64,000 nt of DNA from Limnanthes douglasii subsp. nivea (taxonomy: Eukaryota > Streptophyta > Magnoliopsida > Brassicales > Limnanthaceae), in NCBI GenBank assembly GCA_036936605.1, contig JAUPFV010000005.1:4391670-4455669 (forward strand). Direction: 5' to 3'. The notes beneath the pieces are model-generated. The model ran no database searches. It worked only from the letters and a program-made list of their open reading frames with translations, and was not told the DNA's origin. The position numbers and the translations under genes were made by a program. Below are positions 21,976 through 32,049 of this stretch, one piece after another; within the stretch, counting starts at the first letter, position 1, and the number at the start of each line of letters is the position of its first letter.

Positions 21976-23440
21976 GAAAAAAGAGGGAACACGGTCCGAG
22001 TAGAAATTCTCAGGATCTGTAACTGAAGAATGCCCCGCTGATGTAGCAGGAACAGGAAGAGCGAAGTCTAGAAAAGGATCAACAAGACTCTCTGATGTAA
22101 CAATTGTATGAAAAGGAAAAATCTCCTCATGAAAAAGCACATCCCGAGAAACGAAAACTTTCTTAGACTGAATATCATAAATTATGTATCCCTTAACACC
22201 AGGAGGACATCCAATGAAAACACCAATCCTAGATCGTGAATCAAATTTCATCTTATGAGCAGTTAGAGTAGATGCAAAAGTCAAGCAACCAAAGGATCTA
22301 AATTGAGAATAATCAACACTTTTCTGATATAAAATTTCAAAAGGAGTCTGATTATGCAAAAGAGGAGTTGGAGTCTGATTGATTAAGAATGTGGCAGCCA
22401 AAACACATTCGTTCCAGAACATAATAGGAACTCGAGACTGAAAATACAAGGCCCTGGAAACATTGAGCAAGTGTTGATGCTTACGTTCCACTACAGAATT
22501 CTGTTTAGGTCTTTCCACACAAGAGAACTGATGCAACACTCAAAGTAAGCTGAAAAACTCTAAAAAATTCAGTTCTGGTGCATTATCAGATTGATATACT
22601 TTGACCTTAGCACTGAACTGAGTGTCTATCATTCTAAAAAACTTGGGTATAATAGCAGTAACATCAGATTTGTTCTTGAGAAGATAAATCCATGTAAACC
22701 TAGAACAATCATCCACCAAAGTTAAGAAAAATCTGAAACCATTATAAGATGAAACATGATAGGGTCCCCAAACATCACAATGTACTAAATCAAAAGGAGA
22801 TTCAGATAAATGATTGTGAGAATCAAAAGCTAATCGTCTTTGTTTTGCAAGGGGACACATATAACAAAGTGGGGATTTATTCAACATAGAAGTATCACAA
22901 TATAGTTGAGTTGTCAAACTATCTAATCTCTTAAAAGAGATATGTCCAAGTATATTATGCCAAGTTTGAGTAGAAATGTTATTAACATAAGCTGAAAATT
23001 CAGATTTTAACAATGCAGCATCAAGAATGTATAGATCTTCTGTCATCTCACGCCTGCCAATCATCTTCCGGTTACACATATCCTGAATTTCAAAGTGACC
23101 AGAGAGAAACCGAATTATAAGTTTAGTTCCAGAGGTCAGTGCACTAATAGACAACAGGTTAAACTTGAATGTTGGCACAAAAAGAACATCTTTAATTATC
23201 AAGTCTGGGCTAATATGAACATCCTCAGCAAGACTAACTGAAATCCTTGTATGATCAGGAAGAGTAATAGAGGAATTCTTGATATGATGCAATGAAGTAA
23301 ATGCAGAAGCAATAGCACATATATGTTTAGTTGATCCATAATCTACTATCCAATATTGAGCTAAAAAAAATACTACACTCAATGTCACAGAAAAATAGGT
23401 ACCTGTAGTGAAGGAAGCTGCTGTAGTTTGAGCTTCATTA
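21976..23440 (-). pseudogene. pol: Copia-2 pol, protease and integrase half (second family)
   Basis: The protease motif is WIVDYGSTKHIC (about 23,325-23,355): the usual D-S-G triad is D-Y-G. The HHCC zinc site reads WHNILGHIS...LCYMCPLAKQ. The integrase core has HCDVWGP, QSDNAPEL and SVVERKH. TGA at 22,540-22,542 interrupts it between FFSLL and VLHQFSCVE without changing frame. After integrase come the family's own VFVSRDVLFHEE motif (22,158-22,123) and ~55 residues of linker before the Copia-1-like motif of the same kind starts. Confidence 0.85.
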
Positions 23441-23449
23441 CCACTTTTG

Positions 23450-24511
23450 CTAGGAGAATTCAGGTGAGTGAACAACATAGTCATGAGTTGTTGGTACTGA
23501 TTGGAGTTCAAATTCTGGAAAAAAAATACTTTGATAACTTTGATCTGTCTGCATAGCATAGTTAGAAACTTGATTGGCAGGATTAGCACCAACATTGACA
23601 GAGTTAGAACTCATATTAGAGAAGCTATTGTCACGAGTTTTAGGTTTATATCTAGGAGGATAACCATGAATCTTGAAGCATCTGTCAATAGTATGACCAT
23701 GTCCATCATTGGACCTCCTATCAGGAACATTCACTTTAGCAACAAAGGCCATGGTAGCAGAAACATCAGTTGCATTATTAGTAGAAACACCAACGTTTCT
23801 CTGATGCTCTTCTTAAGAAATCAAAGCAAAGACTCGATTAATGGGAGGAAATGGATCCATTAACAGAAGCTGAACCCTAACTTGAGAATAAGAGTCATTC
23901 AGTCTCATAAGAAAAGTCATTATATACTCCATCTGATAATAATCACTCATTTTTTTAACACCTCCACATGTGCATTTTCCACAAGAACAAACATGTTTGT
24001 AGTTACTCAATTCTTCCCAAATAGTTTTGAGTTTTGTGAAATAAATTCTGACGAAACTCTGATCTTGAGTGAGATTCATCAACACTCTTCTTAATTGAAA
24101 AATTCTTGGACTATTTTTCTATTGAAATCTATCTCTAAGATCAATCCAAATTTCATGAGTAGACTCACTATATATAGTTCTAGCAGAAATTTCTTTAGAA
24201 ACAGAGTTGAGGATCCAAAATATAACAACATTTTTATTTCTAGTCCAAGAGGTAAGAAAATTGAGATTAGTACCTTCAAGTTTGGTAATCGATCCATCAA
24301 TGAACCCTAATTTGTTTTTGACAGACAATCCAATCAGCATTGCTCGACTCCAAAAGACGTAGTTTTCTCCTGTCAACAATTGCGAAACTAAAACAACATC
24401 TGGATTGCCAGAGTGATGGAGGAAATATGGACTAGATGGATCTATAGTCGAAGACCTGGAGTTTAAATCGGAATCGAACACAACATCATTTGCTCTAGTT
24501 GAGGTTGTCAT
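23450..24511 (-). pseudogene. gag: Copia-2 gag (broken)
   Basis: ATG at 24,511 (minus) starts a UBN2-type Copia gag: PSSPYFLHHSGNPDVVLVSQ, LLTGENYVFWSRAM, then NKLGFIDGSI. The 130-codon first piece ends at a stop near 24,119. A second piece (24,085-23,813) carries the CSCGKCTCGG segment, and a third (23,752-23,450) a degraded zinc knuckle, DGHGHTIDRCFKIHGYPP, that retains His and the last Cys. Small frameshifts separate the pieces. Confidence 0.8.
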
Positions 24512-24612
24512 TGCAATTAGAGTTGCAATCGAAACATAAGATTGAAGAAATTAAATCACACCGAGCAACTTTAATAGCTTAACAATGGTGGATCACAGCG
24601 GAAAGAGAAATT

Positions 24613-24778
24613 GCTCTGATACCATATTAAGAAGAAGAAGATCGAACAAGAAATAGAAGGAAAAATTCTTTTATATTGAATTCAGTTGAACCATATACAA
24701 GAATACGAGTACCTATATATACAAGAGTTAGTTGTAACTGACTACTAAAACTGATTACATTTCCTAATATGTTTTAAG
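24613..24778 (-). repeat. Copia-2 PBS and 5' LTR
   Basis: GCTCTGATACCA at 24,613-24,624 is the reverse complement of the tRNA-iMet PBS. The adjoining ~150 bp up to the F-box homology at about 24,779 is taken as the 5' LTR, with ACCTATATATACAAG (24,711-24,725) as a TATA region when read on the minus strand. It does not match the LTR beginning at 19,906, and no TG...CA boundary is evident. Confidence 0.55.
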
Positions 24779-24784
24779 TTTTGT

Positions 24785-25535
24785 TAGATACGAATTGAAG
24801 AGACAAAACCTAAAAATCAGGATGAAATCAAATTCGGACCGAATCAGCACCTTACCCATTGCTATAACGGATATCATCCTCTCTAAATTTCCAAATGGAG
24901 AAGTAGAAAAACAAGTATTTTATCTAAAACATGGAGGTTTAAGTGGATCTCATTATCCGTATTAGTTTTTAATCATTAAGCTATCAAAGCACTCCATAAA
25001 AAATGTCATCTTTCCAGATTCGTTGATGGGTTCGTGAATGTTATTAATATAATTTTATTACAGCACTCCGGATCAATTTGGGTATTCACTTTTCCAGTTA
25101 CAAAAATGGAAACTAACGTGAATATCGATTATTGGATTCGGTGTTTGTCGAAAAAGTGTTGCTGAATTTACTGTACAATTTTCGAAGTTTAATGGGTATA
25201 ATCTAGCCGATAGCTTGTTGGAGATTCAAGGGCTTGTTGGTGATTCAAGGTCTTGTCACTTTGAAGCTTCCTTTTTTCCATATAAAATTCCATCTTTGAT
25301 TTCTTGGGTTAAATAGCCTTATCAGGCTTGAACAAGAGGATGTGACTTTTGGGGATGGTGTTTTGGCTGTGAGACTTTTGGTGGTGGTGTTTTGGCTATT
25401 CTCACCCAAAAATGTCGGTTGCTTAAATATTTGAGTTTGAGACAAATTTACATAGAAGTATATGTAGAGAATATGAGGTCAACATATTTCGTCTCCGTAT
25501 ATAAGTAAGAGCAAGCGATCTCCACATTAGCGTAA
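24785..25535 (+). pseudogene. F-box gene copy 2, segment a
   Basis: Homologous to the intact gene at 61,838-62,470: same leader (GAAGAGACAAAACC), SDRISTLP start, KTWRFKWISL, HSGS and NLVTLKL-equivalent stretches. Frameshifts and stops are frequent, and a short internal duplication of GGTGTTTTGGCT occurs near 25,360-25,400. It ends in a piece of TRIM LTR (TGTAGAGAATATGAGG, 25,463-25,535) and is followed directly by a second partial copy of itself. Confidence 0.8.
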
Positions 25536-25932
25536 TATGAGCTTTTAATGATCAAGCTATCACAACATTCCATAAAAAATACCAGTTTCCCAGATTTGTT
25601 GATGAGTTCGTTAATGTTATTAATAGAATTCTATTACAGCACTCCGGATCAATTAGGGTATTCATTCTTTCTGTTACAAAAATGGAAACTTACGTGAATA
25701 TCGATCATCGGATTCGGTGTTTGTCAAAAATAAGTGTTGCTGAATTTACTCTACAATTTTCGAAGGATAATTGGTATAAACGGTCCTATACCTTGTTGGA
25801 GTTTCAAACACCTGTCACTTTGAAGCTTCATTTTGCCATATAAAATTTTGTCTTGGATTTATTGGGTTAAATAGCCTTATAATGTCCATTCCTCAAATAT
25901 TTGAGTTTGAGACAAATGTACATAGAGGTATA
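25536..25932 (+). pseudogene. F-box gene copy 2, tandemly repeated segment b
   Basis: From GAGCTTTTAATGATCAAGC this repeats the part of segment a that begins near 24,968 (residues about 60-200 of the F-box protein). Both copies run into the same TRIM LTR at the same base, so the TRIM insertion came first and a ~0.5-kb tandem duplication followed. Many frame breaks. Confidence 0.8.
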
Positions 25933-26063
25933 TGTAGAGAATGAGGTCCGCATGTTCTCTCCGCATATAAGTAAGAATAATGGATCTCCATACTATTGTA
26001 ATATCGTCCGGGTTGGATCCACTGGCCCGCACGCTTTGTTTTTTGTCTACTTCCAAAAGGCCC
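25933..26063 (-). mobile_element. TRIM LTR in the F-box pseudogene, left part
   Basis: TGTAGAGAATGAGG... to CCAAAAGGCCC, homologous to the LTR at 39,401. It is interrupted by Gypsy-P. The rest of the LTR resumes at 38,400. Confidence 0.8.
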
Positions 26064-26441
26064 TGGTGTGGTTTATTTCAAGCTGATGGTAATGTTGTCA
26101 AGTGTTTTGGAGAGTTTTAAGAGTATTAATTGTTTGTGTGTTTTGTAGTGAGAGATTTAAGTTGCCTGGTTGTATGAAATGTTCATTACCCTCACTAATG
26201 AAAGTAGTTGGGGTATTTATACCCTTAATTATGGACCCATGGGATTTCGGATCAAGTTATGAAACCGGGTCAAGTTTAAGGACCCATTTACTTTAATAAG
26301 CTAATTAGCACTTAGCTTAGTCAAAAGGTGTTTAGTTATTTAATATTTTTGTTTTATCCGGATAGTTCAGTGGACATTTTTTGTATGAATTACCCCTCCG
26401 GATATCTCAGTAAGCAGTGGTGGATTTATCCGGACTCATCA
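26064..26441 (-). repeat. Gypsy-P 3' LTR
   Basis: Forward strand TGGTGTGGTTTATTTCAAG...GGACTCATCA, 378 bp, paired with 38,023-38,399. Confidence 0.9.
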
Positions 26442-26771
26442 GTAGCCCTTTTTTTAGGCTTTGTCAAAAAATCTTTGGCAGGACTAAAAAATTCACTTAG
26501 TCAGTAACGATATTTTCTGGCCCGTTCGTGTGTTTTGTTCGAGGTTTGTCCGAACTGATTTCTTCTAAGAATTCTAAGAGTTTTTCTTTGGATCGTAGGA
26601 CACGTGTCACATCCTAATTCGACCTACCAGCCATTTTTTACCTAGATCGGCGCTCCCACTAAGCCTAAAAAGTAACCTCTGGATTTAATATTTCCTACGT
26701 CAGCGTCGTCTTAACCTATTCCCTGAATCTTTTCATCTTCTCTTAGGTATCATTTGCTATTTCCTTACCAA

Positions 26772-26778
26772 TATATAA
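26772..26778 (+). promoter_or_regulatory. TATA-like box for the Gypsy-P antisense gene
   Basis: TATATAA about 95 bp before the ATG at 26,871, followed by a CT-rich leader. It is opposite in direction to the element's own transcription. Confidence 0.45.
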
Positions 26779-26870
26779 ACCATTTTCTTTCACTATTTCA
26801 CTATCTTCATCACTCTTCAAATCTTTTACAGAGCTTTCACCTTTTCTTTCAAGCATTCTTGGGTAGTTTT

Positions 26871-29720
26871 ATGTTCACAGCTAGAAACGCTCTTGTAAAA
26901 GGCGGCTGGTTGAACCTGTCTGAATCAGAGAAGGTAAAGAAAGTTGAAAGAGATAGACGCATTGCTATTGGTCTCCTAGTCTCCCCAGGCGACAAGTCCG
27001 ATAACCCATCTCAAGAAGTTGATCAATGATCATCTTCTACCAGAAATTCAAAACCCAAACGTCTATTCAAGCCAAACCTTTCGCCAATCCCATCATGCTC
27101 CTTTGTCCAGGAGTCCCAACCTTCCACTGCCCAAGAAAAAGTAGTATCAAGTGTTAGAAAACCCTCCCTGTTCACAGCCATGGGATCTGATATCGAAAAA
27201 TCTCAAGAGAAAACCAATCCACGCTGGACAACTCGCTTGGTGAAAGCCCAAGCAACTGGTTCAAAGTAAAAATCCTCCAAACCGGGGGCGTCTAAGTCTG
27301 CAACCAAAGACAAACCCTCCGGATCAGATATTTCTATTAGGGCCCCTCGAAATAAACCCTCCGGATCAGAGGCATCCAAGGTCGTTTCTCAAGAAAAATC
27401 CTCCGGAACTGAGCCGCAACCGGACACCAGACCTTTAGAAGAAGCTGGTACTCAACCATCTGGGCAGACCATTAAGCCAGAAGCTAACACTCTTCCATCC
27501 ACAAAAACAGATAAACCTTCCACAATAATGGAAGAAGTGATGGAGGATAGTGTCGAAGAGGCCCCATTTGAAACAGAAGCCTTTGGGAAAACTGGGGATG
27601 ATGCCTCTGACAGGAAAGGGAAAAGAAAAGTAAAGGTTGGAATGGCTCATCCGGATATTCCGGAGTGCTTAGAGGGCAAGGTAGGACCTTGCTTTCAGAA
27701 GGTCAACGTGAGGTATCAATTGGCCATGCAGAACATCAATTACGTTTATACTCATACTCTCGAGCTAGGCCGAATCCGGACTAAGTGGGGGATCCCAGAA
27801 TCAGTGAAGGTGAGGATACGAGTCACACCGGAGACTTCGATGGACTGTAAACTCAATGAATTTTCATCTACACCGAGTTGTGCAACTGGGGGCTCAGATT
27901 CCCCTTACACCCAGAGATCGTCAGGTATTTTCACCTGATTAAGCTTTTCCCAAGCCAGTTAAGTCCAAATGCTTGGTACTCCCTCCTTGCCTGCATAATG
28001 GCATCGAGGCTGACCGATATCCCTCTCCCTATGGAGTAATTCATTGCTGTGGCCAGCCTGTGCAAAAATAATCACATCCTATTTTATCACCATAACATGG
28101 GAGACCATTTCAAGGTGGTAAATAATTTGTTGGAGTCGGAGAAGAACTGGAAAACTCAGTTCTTGGTCATTAGTAGGTCCTGGGAGAATGAGAGAAAGAT
28201 CAAAGCCCAGACTAACCCTAGCATGCTCACTAGTAGGTGGAAGAGCACAAGTAAGTCTTCAATCTTGTTTTTTTACTTTCTCTTTCTCACTTTTACAAAT
28301 GTTTTAGTCATGAATCACTCATTTCTTTCTTATTAGTATTACCGAAGGAGTACACCGGCTATCTGGAGGAGGGGCAGACTACATGTGCCAAGCTGAACGT
28401 GTGGGCCGCAGAACGTTGGGGGAACGCTTTCCACAACTGTTTTACTTCTAGCAACTTGGTGAGATCTCATTTGTGGAATACCAAAGGCCGGAAGGATCTC
28501 TCATGGGAAGAATTGTCTACACCAACACCCCCCCCCCCCACAGCTGTCATCCTCAAACGAACATATGAGAAAGATGGCAAGATGGCATTGCCCTCCAGAG
28601 CCAAAGTTGCTAGCAAAATGAAGCAAAAGAGGAAAAAAAGCTGCAGCAAAGGAAGTTCAGGTTGCTGCAGAAGAGGTCGGTCCGGAGAAACAAGGAGGAG
28701 AGAATCAAGGAGGAATTGATGCCTCCTTGCTCCACGTGGTTGAAGAAAAAATATTCAAGGAGGCAGGAGAAAGACCAAACTCATCAAAGCCTCTGAAGAA
28801 GGACCGTAAAACGGGAGCCAGTAGCGATGAAAGGGCCGCCAAGAAGAAGAAGGTCACCTCAGGGGAAGAAATCACCCTTCGCCCTTCTAAGCCTCTACCT
28901 CCAACAGACCCAACTTATCCCACCTTAGCAGAGAAGATTCCCACCGGACTGCAATTTGGAGAAGGTACCGAAGGAGAGATTGGAGGAGTAGATATCAGTT
29001 CCTTCCAAAATATTGATCTTTATTTCAATGATTACGAGAAAGACGACTTTGCTGGCCCATACCGTCCTTCAAGATCTTCTAATATGGTGACTTACAATGG
29101 CAAGTCCTATATTGTCTCCAGGGAGAACGATGTGGTGGCTCATTCTCTTCTAGGTCATATTCAACCAGTACTCAACTTGGAAAGGCAAGTGAAAAATCAA
29201 TCCACCCTTATCAACACCCTCAATGCAGACAAGGAGACTCTGTCAAATAACCTTCTCATAGCTAACCAAAGCATCGAGGCTCTGAAGAAAGAGCTTGAAG
29301 AGTTGAAGAAGGACAATGAAGGTATGTCAACCATGTTGGCCACTTCGGATAATGCTAACACAGAGCTCCAAACTAAGTGCTTGGGTTTGGAGAAAGATCT
29401 CTCCACTTTAAAGAAAGAGGTGAAGACCAAAGATGGTGCTATTCAGACCTTGTTCGGTGAAAAGACTTCCCTTAAAGAGGTTGTGTCCAAGGAAACTAAG
29501 GAGAAAGAAGACTTGGAGAAGGAGCAGGAACAGAGAATTCAGGTCAGCATTGTCAAGTACACCAACGTGGTGATAGATTCATTGGAGAAAAGGTAAACTG
29601 AAGCGAAGTCTGACATGGTACTGCTCTTTCATGAGAAGTTTCAGAGGAGGACGCTTGGTACCTTGTGGGAATATGTGGAGTATGATGACATCCCGTTCCA
29701 CACACTAACAGATGGGTGAT
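26871..29720 (+). pseudogene. Antisense gene of Gypsy-P (gypsy-type aORF, one intron)
   Basis: It runs opposite to pol. The ATG at 26,871 opens MFTARNALVKGGWLNL. A Lys/Ser/Pro-rich disordered region follows to ~27,640. A core domain (27,650-28,250) includes the segment at 27,890-28,020, LRFPLHPEIVRYFHLIKLFP then SQLSPNAWYSL. This resembles the 'putative gypsy type transposon' family (Pfam Transposase_28) by memory of its consensus. An intron at 28,251-28,336 (GTAAGT...TTAG, phase 1) separates this from a second conserved exon (NVWAAERWGNAFHNCF). After a poly-C tract (28,530-28,543) comes a basic linker, then a long coiled-coil-like region (29,170-29,590). Stops and frameshifts occur (27,027; 27,268; 27,938; 28,717). 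The function is unknown. Confidence 0.7.
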
Positions 29721-30429
29721 AAAAATAACTATTCTAGTGGAATCCATTCTACCACTGATGAGGAAGAATGAACCGGGGAGAGTTCAAGTGCAGAACTCAG
29801 AGGCCCTAAGAAAGGAGATGACGCAGGAACATCCGAAGGGAATAAGCACTGAGGTTTTAAATTATCTTTTTTTTCCTTATTTTGTGAACTATTAAAGTCC
29901 TTGGATGGTGAAGGCATTGTTGTAATTGTGTCTGGTTTGAGTCCAGTCAAGCTTCAAACTTAAATTCCTTGGATGGCCAAGGCATTTTCTATGTTTTAAT
30001 ATCTTTATCCAGTTTGTACCCTCACAAGTTTATCTTACTCAATTTTTGTTCTATTTCATACTTGCTTTTAATTTTAATAACTAATATTGAAATAAACCTT
30101 ATTTACTTTACAAATTTTTAATATGACAGTGTTTAAAATCTCCGATGACATACGTTTAATGATCATCATTCAACCAGATTAATCCGATCTGTCAAAGATC
30201 CTTAGTATTAAATTGAATACTTGAAAGAAATTGTAATCAAATCATACCGAATATTTTAAAAAGGCATCATATTTCATTGAAAAAACCAGCCACCTCATTA
30301 AAACCTCCCCGCGCCACCAGGGTAGGAAAGAGTATGCCCCCAAATATTTATATGGACTTTAAACAAGTAAATATTTACACAACTTTCATTCCAGATATAA
30401 CCGGAGGTGTTCAATATTCCAATGGTTCT
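29721..30429. other. Gypsy-P region between antisense gene and integrase
   Basis: Non-coding. CTTGGATGG(T/C)(G/C)AAGGCATT occurs twice (29,901 and 29,970). It also contains the conserved post-pol block at 30,296-30,345. Confidence 0.55.
30296..30345 (-). other. Conserved post-pol block, Gypsy-P
   Basis: The minus strand reads ACTCTTTCCTACCCTGGTGG then CGCGGGGAGGTTTTAATGAG. Near-identical blocks follow pol in Q (35,858), R (43,765) and O (56,116). Role unknown. Confidence 0.75.
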
Positions 30430-31395
30430 TTATGATTCTTCCATCTTTTTCTTGAAGCCTATATGTCCCACGCTTGAGTTTTTCGGAGACCTCATAAGGG
30501 CTTTCCCAGTTCGGAGCTAGTTTGCCGAACTGCTTTGCTTTAGTATGCAAGAAAACATTTCTTGATACTTTATCCCCTAACTAAAAATCCCTTCTCTTGA
30601 TTTTGGAAGCAAAGTTGTTTCTCATCAAGCCTTGGTAATGGGTGGTTCTAAGATGAGCCTTAACTCTTCTTTCTTCTATTAAGTCTAACTGACTTCTGAT
30701 TACCAATTCATTGGCCTGTTTGGAAGAGTTGTGGACTCTGTATGATGGTGGAGTAACCTCTATAGGAGTAATTGCATCCATCCCATATACCAAGGCAAAA
30801 GGAGATTCTTGTGTAGCAGCCCCATGAGTAGTCCGGTATGCCCACAATACTTCTTGCAAATAGCTTGGCCACTTCCTTGCATCCCCTTCTAAATTCTTTT
30901 TCAGATCGGACATAATAGTCATGTTTGCCACTTCAACTTGACCATTCGCTTGGGGTGGAACGGACAAGAGAAGCAATGCTGCATGACCCTGGAGGCACCG
31001 AAATTCTCTATGTCCTTGTTATTAAATTGTGGCCCATTATATGTAGTTATCTTTTGTGGAACCCCAAATCTGCAACAAATGTTAGATAAGATAAATTTTA
31101 TACCAGCTTTTGAAGTAGTTCTTACCAGGGGGGCTGCTTCTATTCAATTTGAGAAATAATCAATGGCTACAATAATAGTCATGCAGGCTCCGGACGCCAT
31201 TGGTAGAGGCCCTACTAAATCTAGTTCCCAACCAGCAAAAGGCACTGGCTCAGAAATCGACTCCAGAGGAACAGCTGGGATATGAATTTTGTTACCATAT
31301 CTTTGGCATGGGTCATATTTCTTCACCAATTCCTTGACATCTACCATTATGGATGACCAATAGTATCCGGCCAACAAAACCCTCTGGGTTACAGC
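30430..31395 (-). pseudogene. pol: Gypsy-P integrase (partial pol)
   Basis: The minus strand begins AVTQRVLLAGYYWSS, the end of the integrase zinc-finger region, with DPCQRYGN where CDTCQR is usual (first Cys lost). The core follows, LDLVGPLPMASGA...IVAIDYFSN, with stops and frameshifts between 31,144 and 30,976. The next piece contains PPQANGQVEVANMTI (catalytic Glu in QVE), LWAYRTTHG, FALVYGMDAITPIE and the basic C-terminus KIKRRDF. The reading frame continues to about 30,430. The upstream part of pol is missing at the Q junction. Confidence 0.85.
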
Positions 31396-31409
31396 TGTCT
31401 ATTACAGTA

Positions 31410-31733
31410 TGCCATAAGGGAGCAATTCGCCAATATTAATTAAAAGGAGTCAATTGTATATGGAAGGAGGTTAATATGTCTATTACAGTATTTATCGTTT
31501 ATTAGAGGATAATTTGTAAACAAAGTATTTTATGAAGGACTAAACGAGAAATAAAACAGGGCCACTAAGGATATTAATGGGTCCACCCTTCCCTACTATA
31601 AAAGGAGACCATTATTCTTGGTAGGTGGGACAATTGAATATAATATTCTCTTTTTACTTTCTCTCTCTACATTTGTGCTCTAGTCACATCAAGTCCAAGA
31701 TCCCATATCTTTCCTAGTCATTTATTCTCTCAT
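31410..31733 (+). repeat. Gypsy-Q 5' LTR
   Basis: It starts about ATAAGGGAGCAATTCGCC and ends CTCTCATCA before the PBS. TACTATAAAAGGAG at 31,595-31,608 is a good TATA box. The exact first base is blurred because GTCTATTACAGTAT, an internal LTR phrase, is repeated just to the left (31,396-31,409). Confidence 0.8.
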
Positions 31734-31810
31734 CATTGGCACCGTCTGTGGGAATCCGTGATACCAAAAAGGAATCTTTTGCTTTGAAAATCGCGATCTT
31801 ATCTTAAAGA

Positions 31811-32049
31811 ATGAATGACGAAACTGTCAGAGAGAAGGTCGGGAGAGATGTGGCCCAAGCCGTTTCGCTGTCTGAAGGAGAGGAAGCCCTGGGTCGGGAG
31901 TACTACGCTCAGGGTCGAGACAAGCGCTCGACCCTTATCATGACCAGGAGACAGCTGCTGAAAGACGTCCCTTCACCCAGCTGGAAGCTCGGACCTATCC
32001 CCACTCAAAAGACGTCCCTTCACCAATCCTATATTTCGACGACGACGAC
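31811..32049 (+). pseudogene. gag: Gypsy-Q gag remnant
   Basis: ATG at 31,811 encodes ~60 residues of hydrophilic gag N-terminus (ETVREKVGRDVAQAVSLSEG), then joins almost directly to the protease segment. Other Tat elements here have well over 1 kb of gag at this point. AAGACGTCCCTTCACC occurs at both 31,962 and 32,010, so a repeat-associated deletion of most of gag is likely. Confidence 0.7.

Larger units (their letters stand above)
19615..24778 (-). mobile_element. Copia-2: chimeric Ty1/Copia element (minus strand)
   Basis: On the minus strand the order is 5' LTR (~24,626-24,778), PBS, gag, protease, integrase, RT, RNase H, PPT (CGTTTGAGGGGGGG, RC of 19,906-19,919) and 3' LTR starting TGTTGGAGATCATGG at 19,906. 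The left boundary is not sharply defined. The gag-integrase half belongs to a different Copia family from Copia-1. The RT-RNase H half is close to Copia-1. The sequences at the two LTR positions do not resemble each other. Confidence 0.85.

Noticed and set aside
28527..28545. Poly-C run in the Gypsy-P antisense gene as a frameshift site
   Set aside because: The frame seems to continue through it; a homopolymer of this length may also be a sequencing artefact, so no claim is made.
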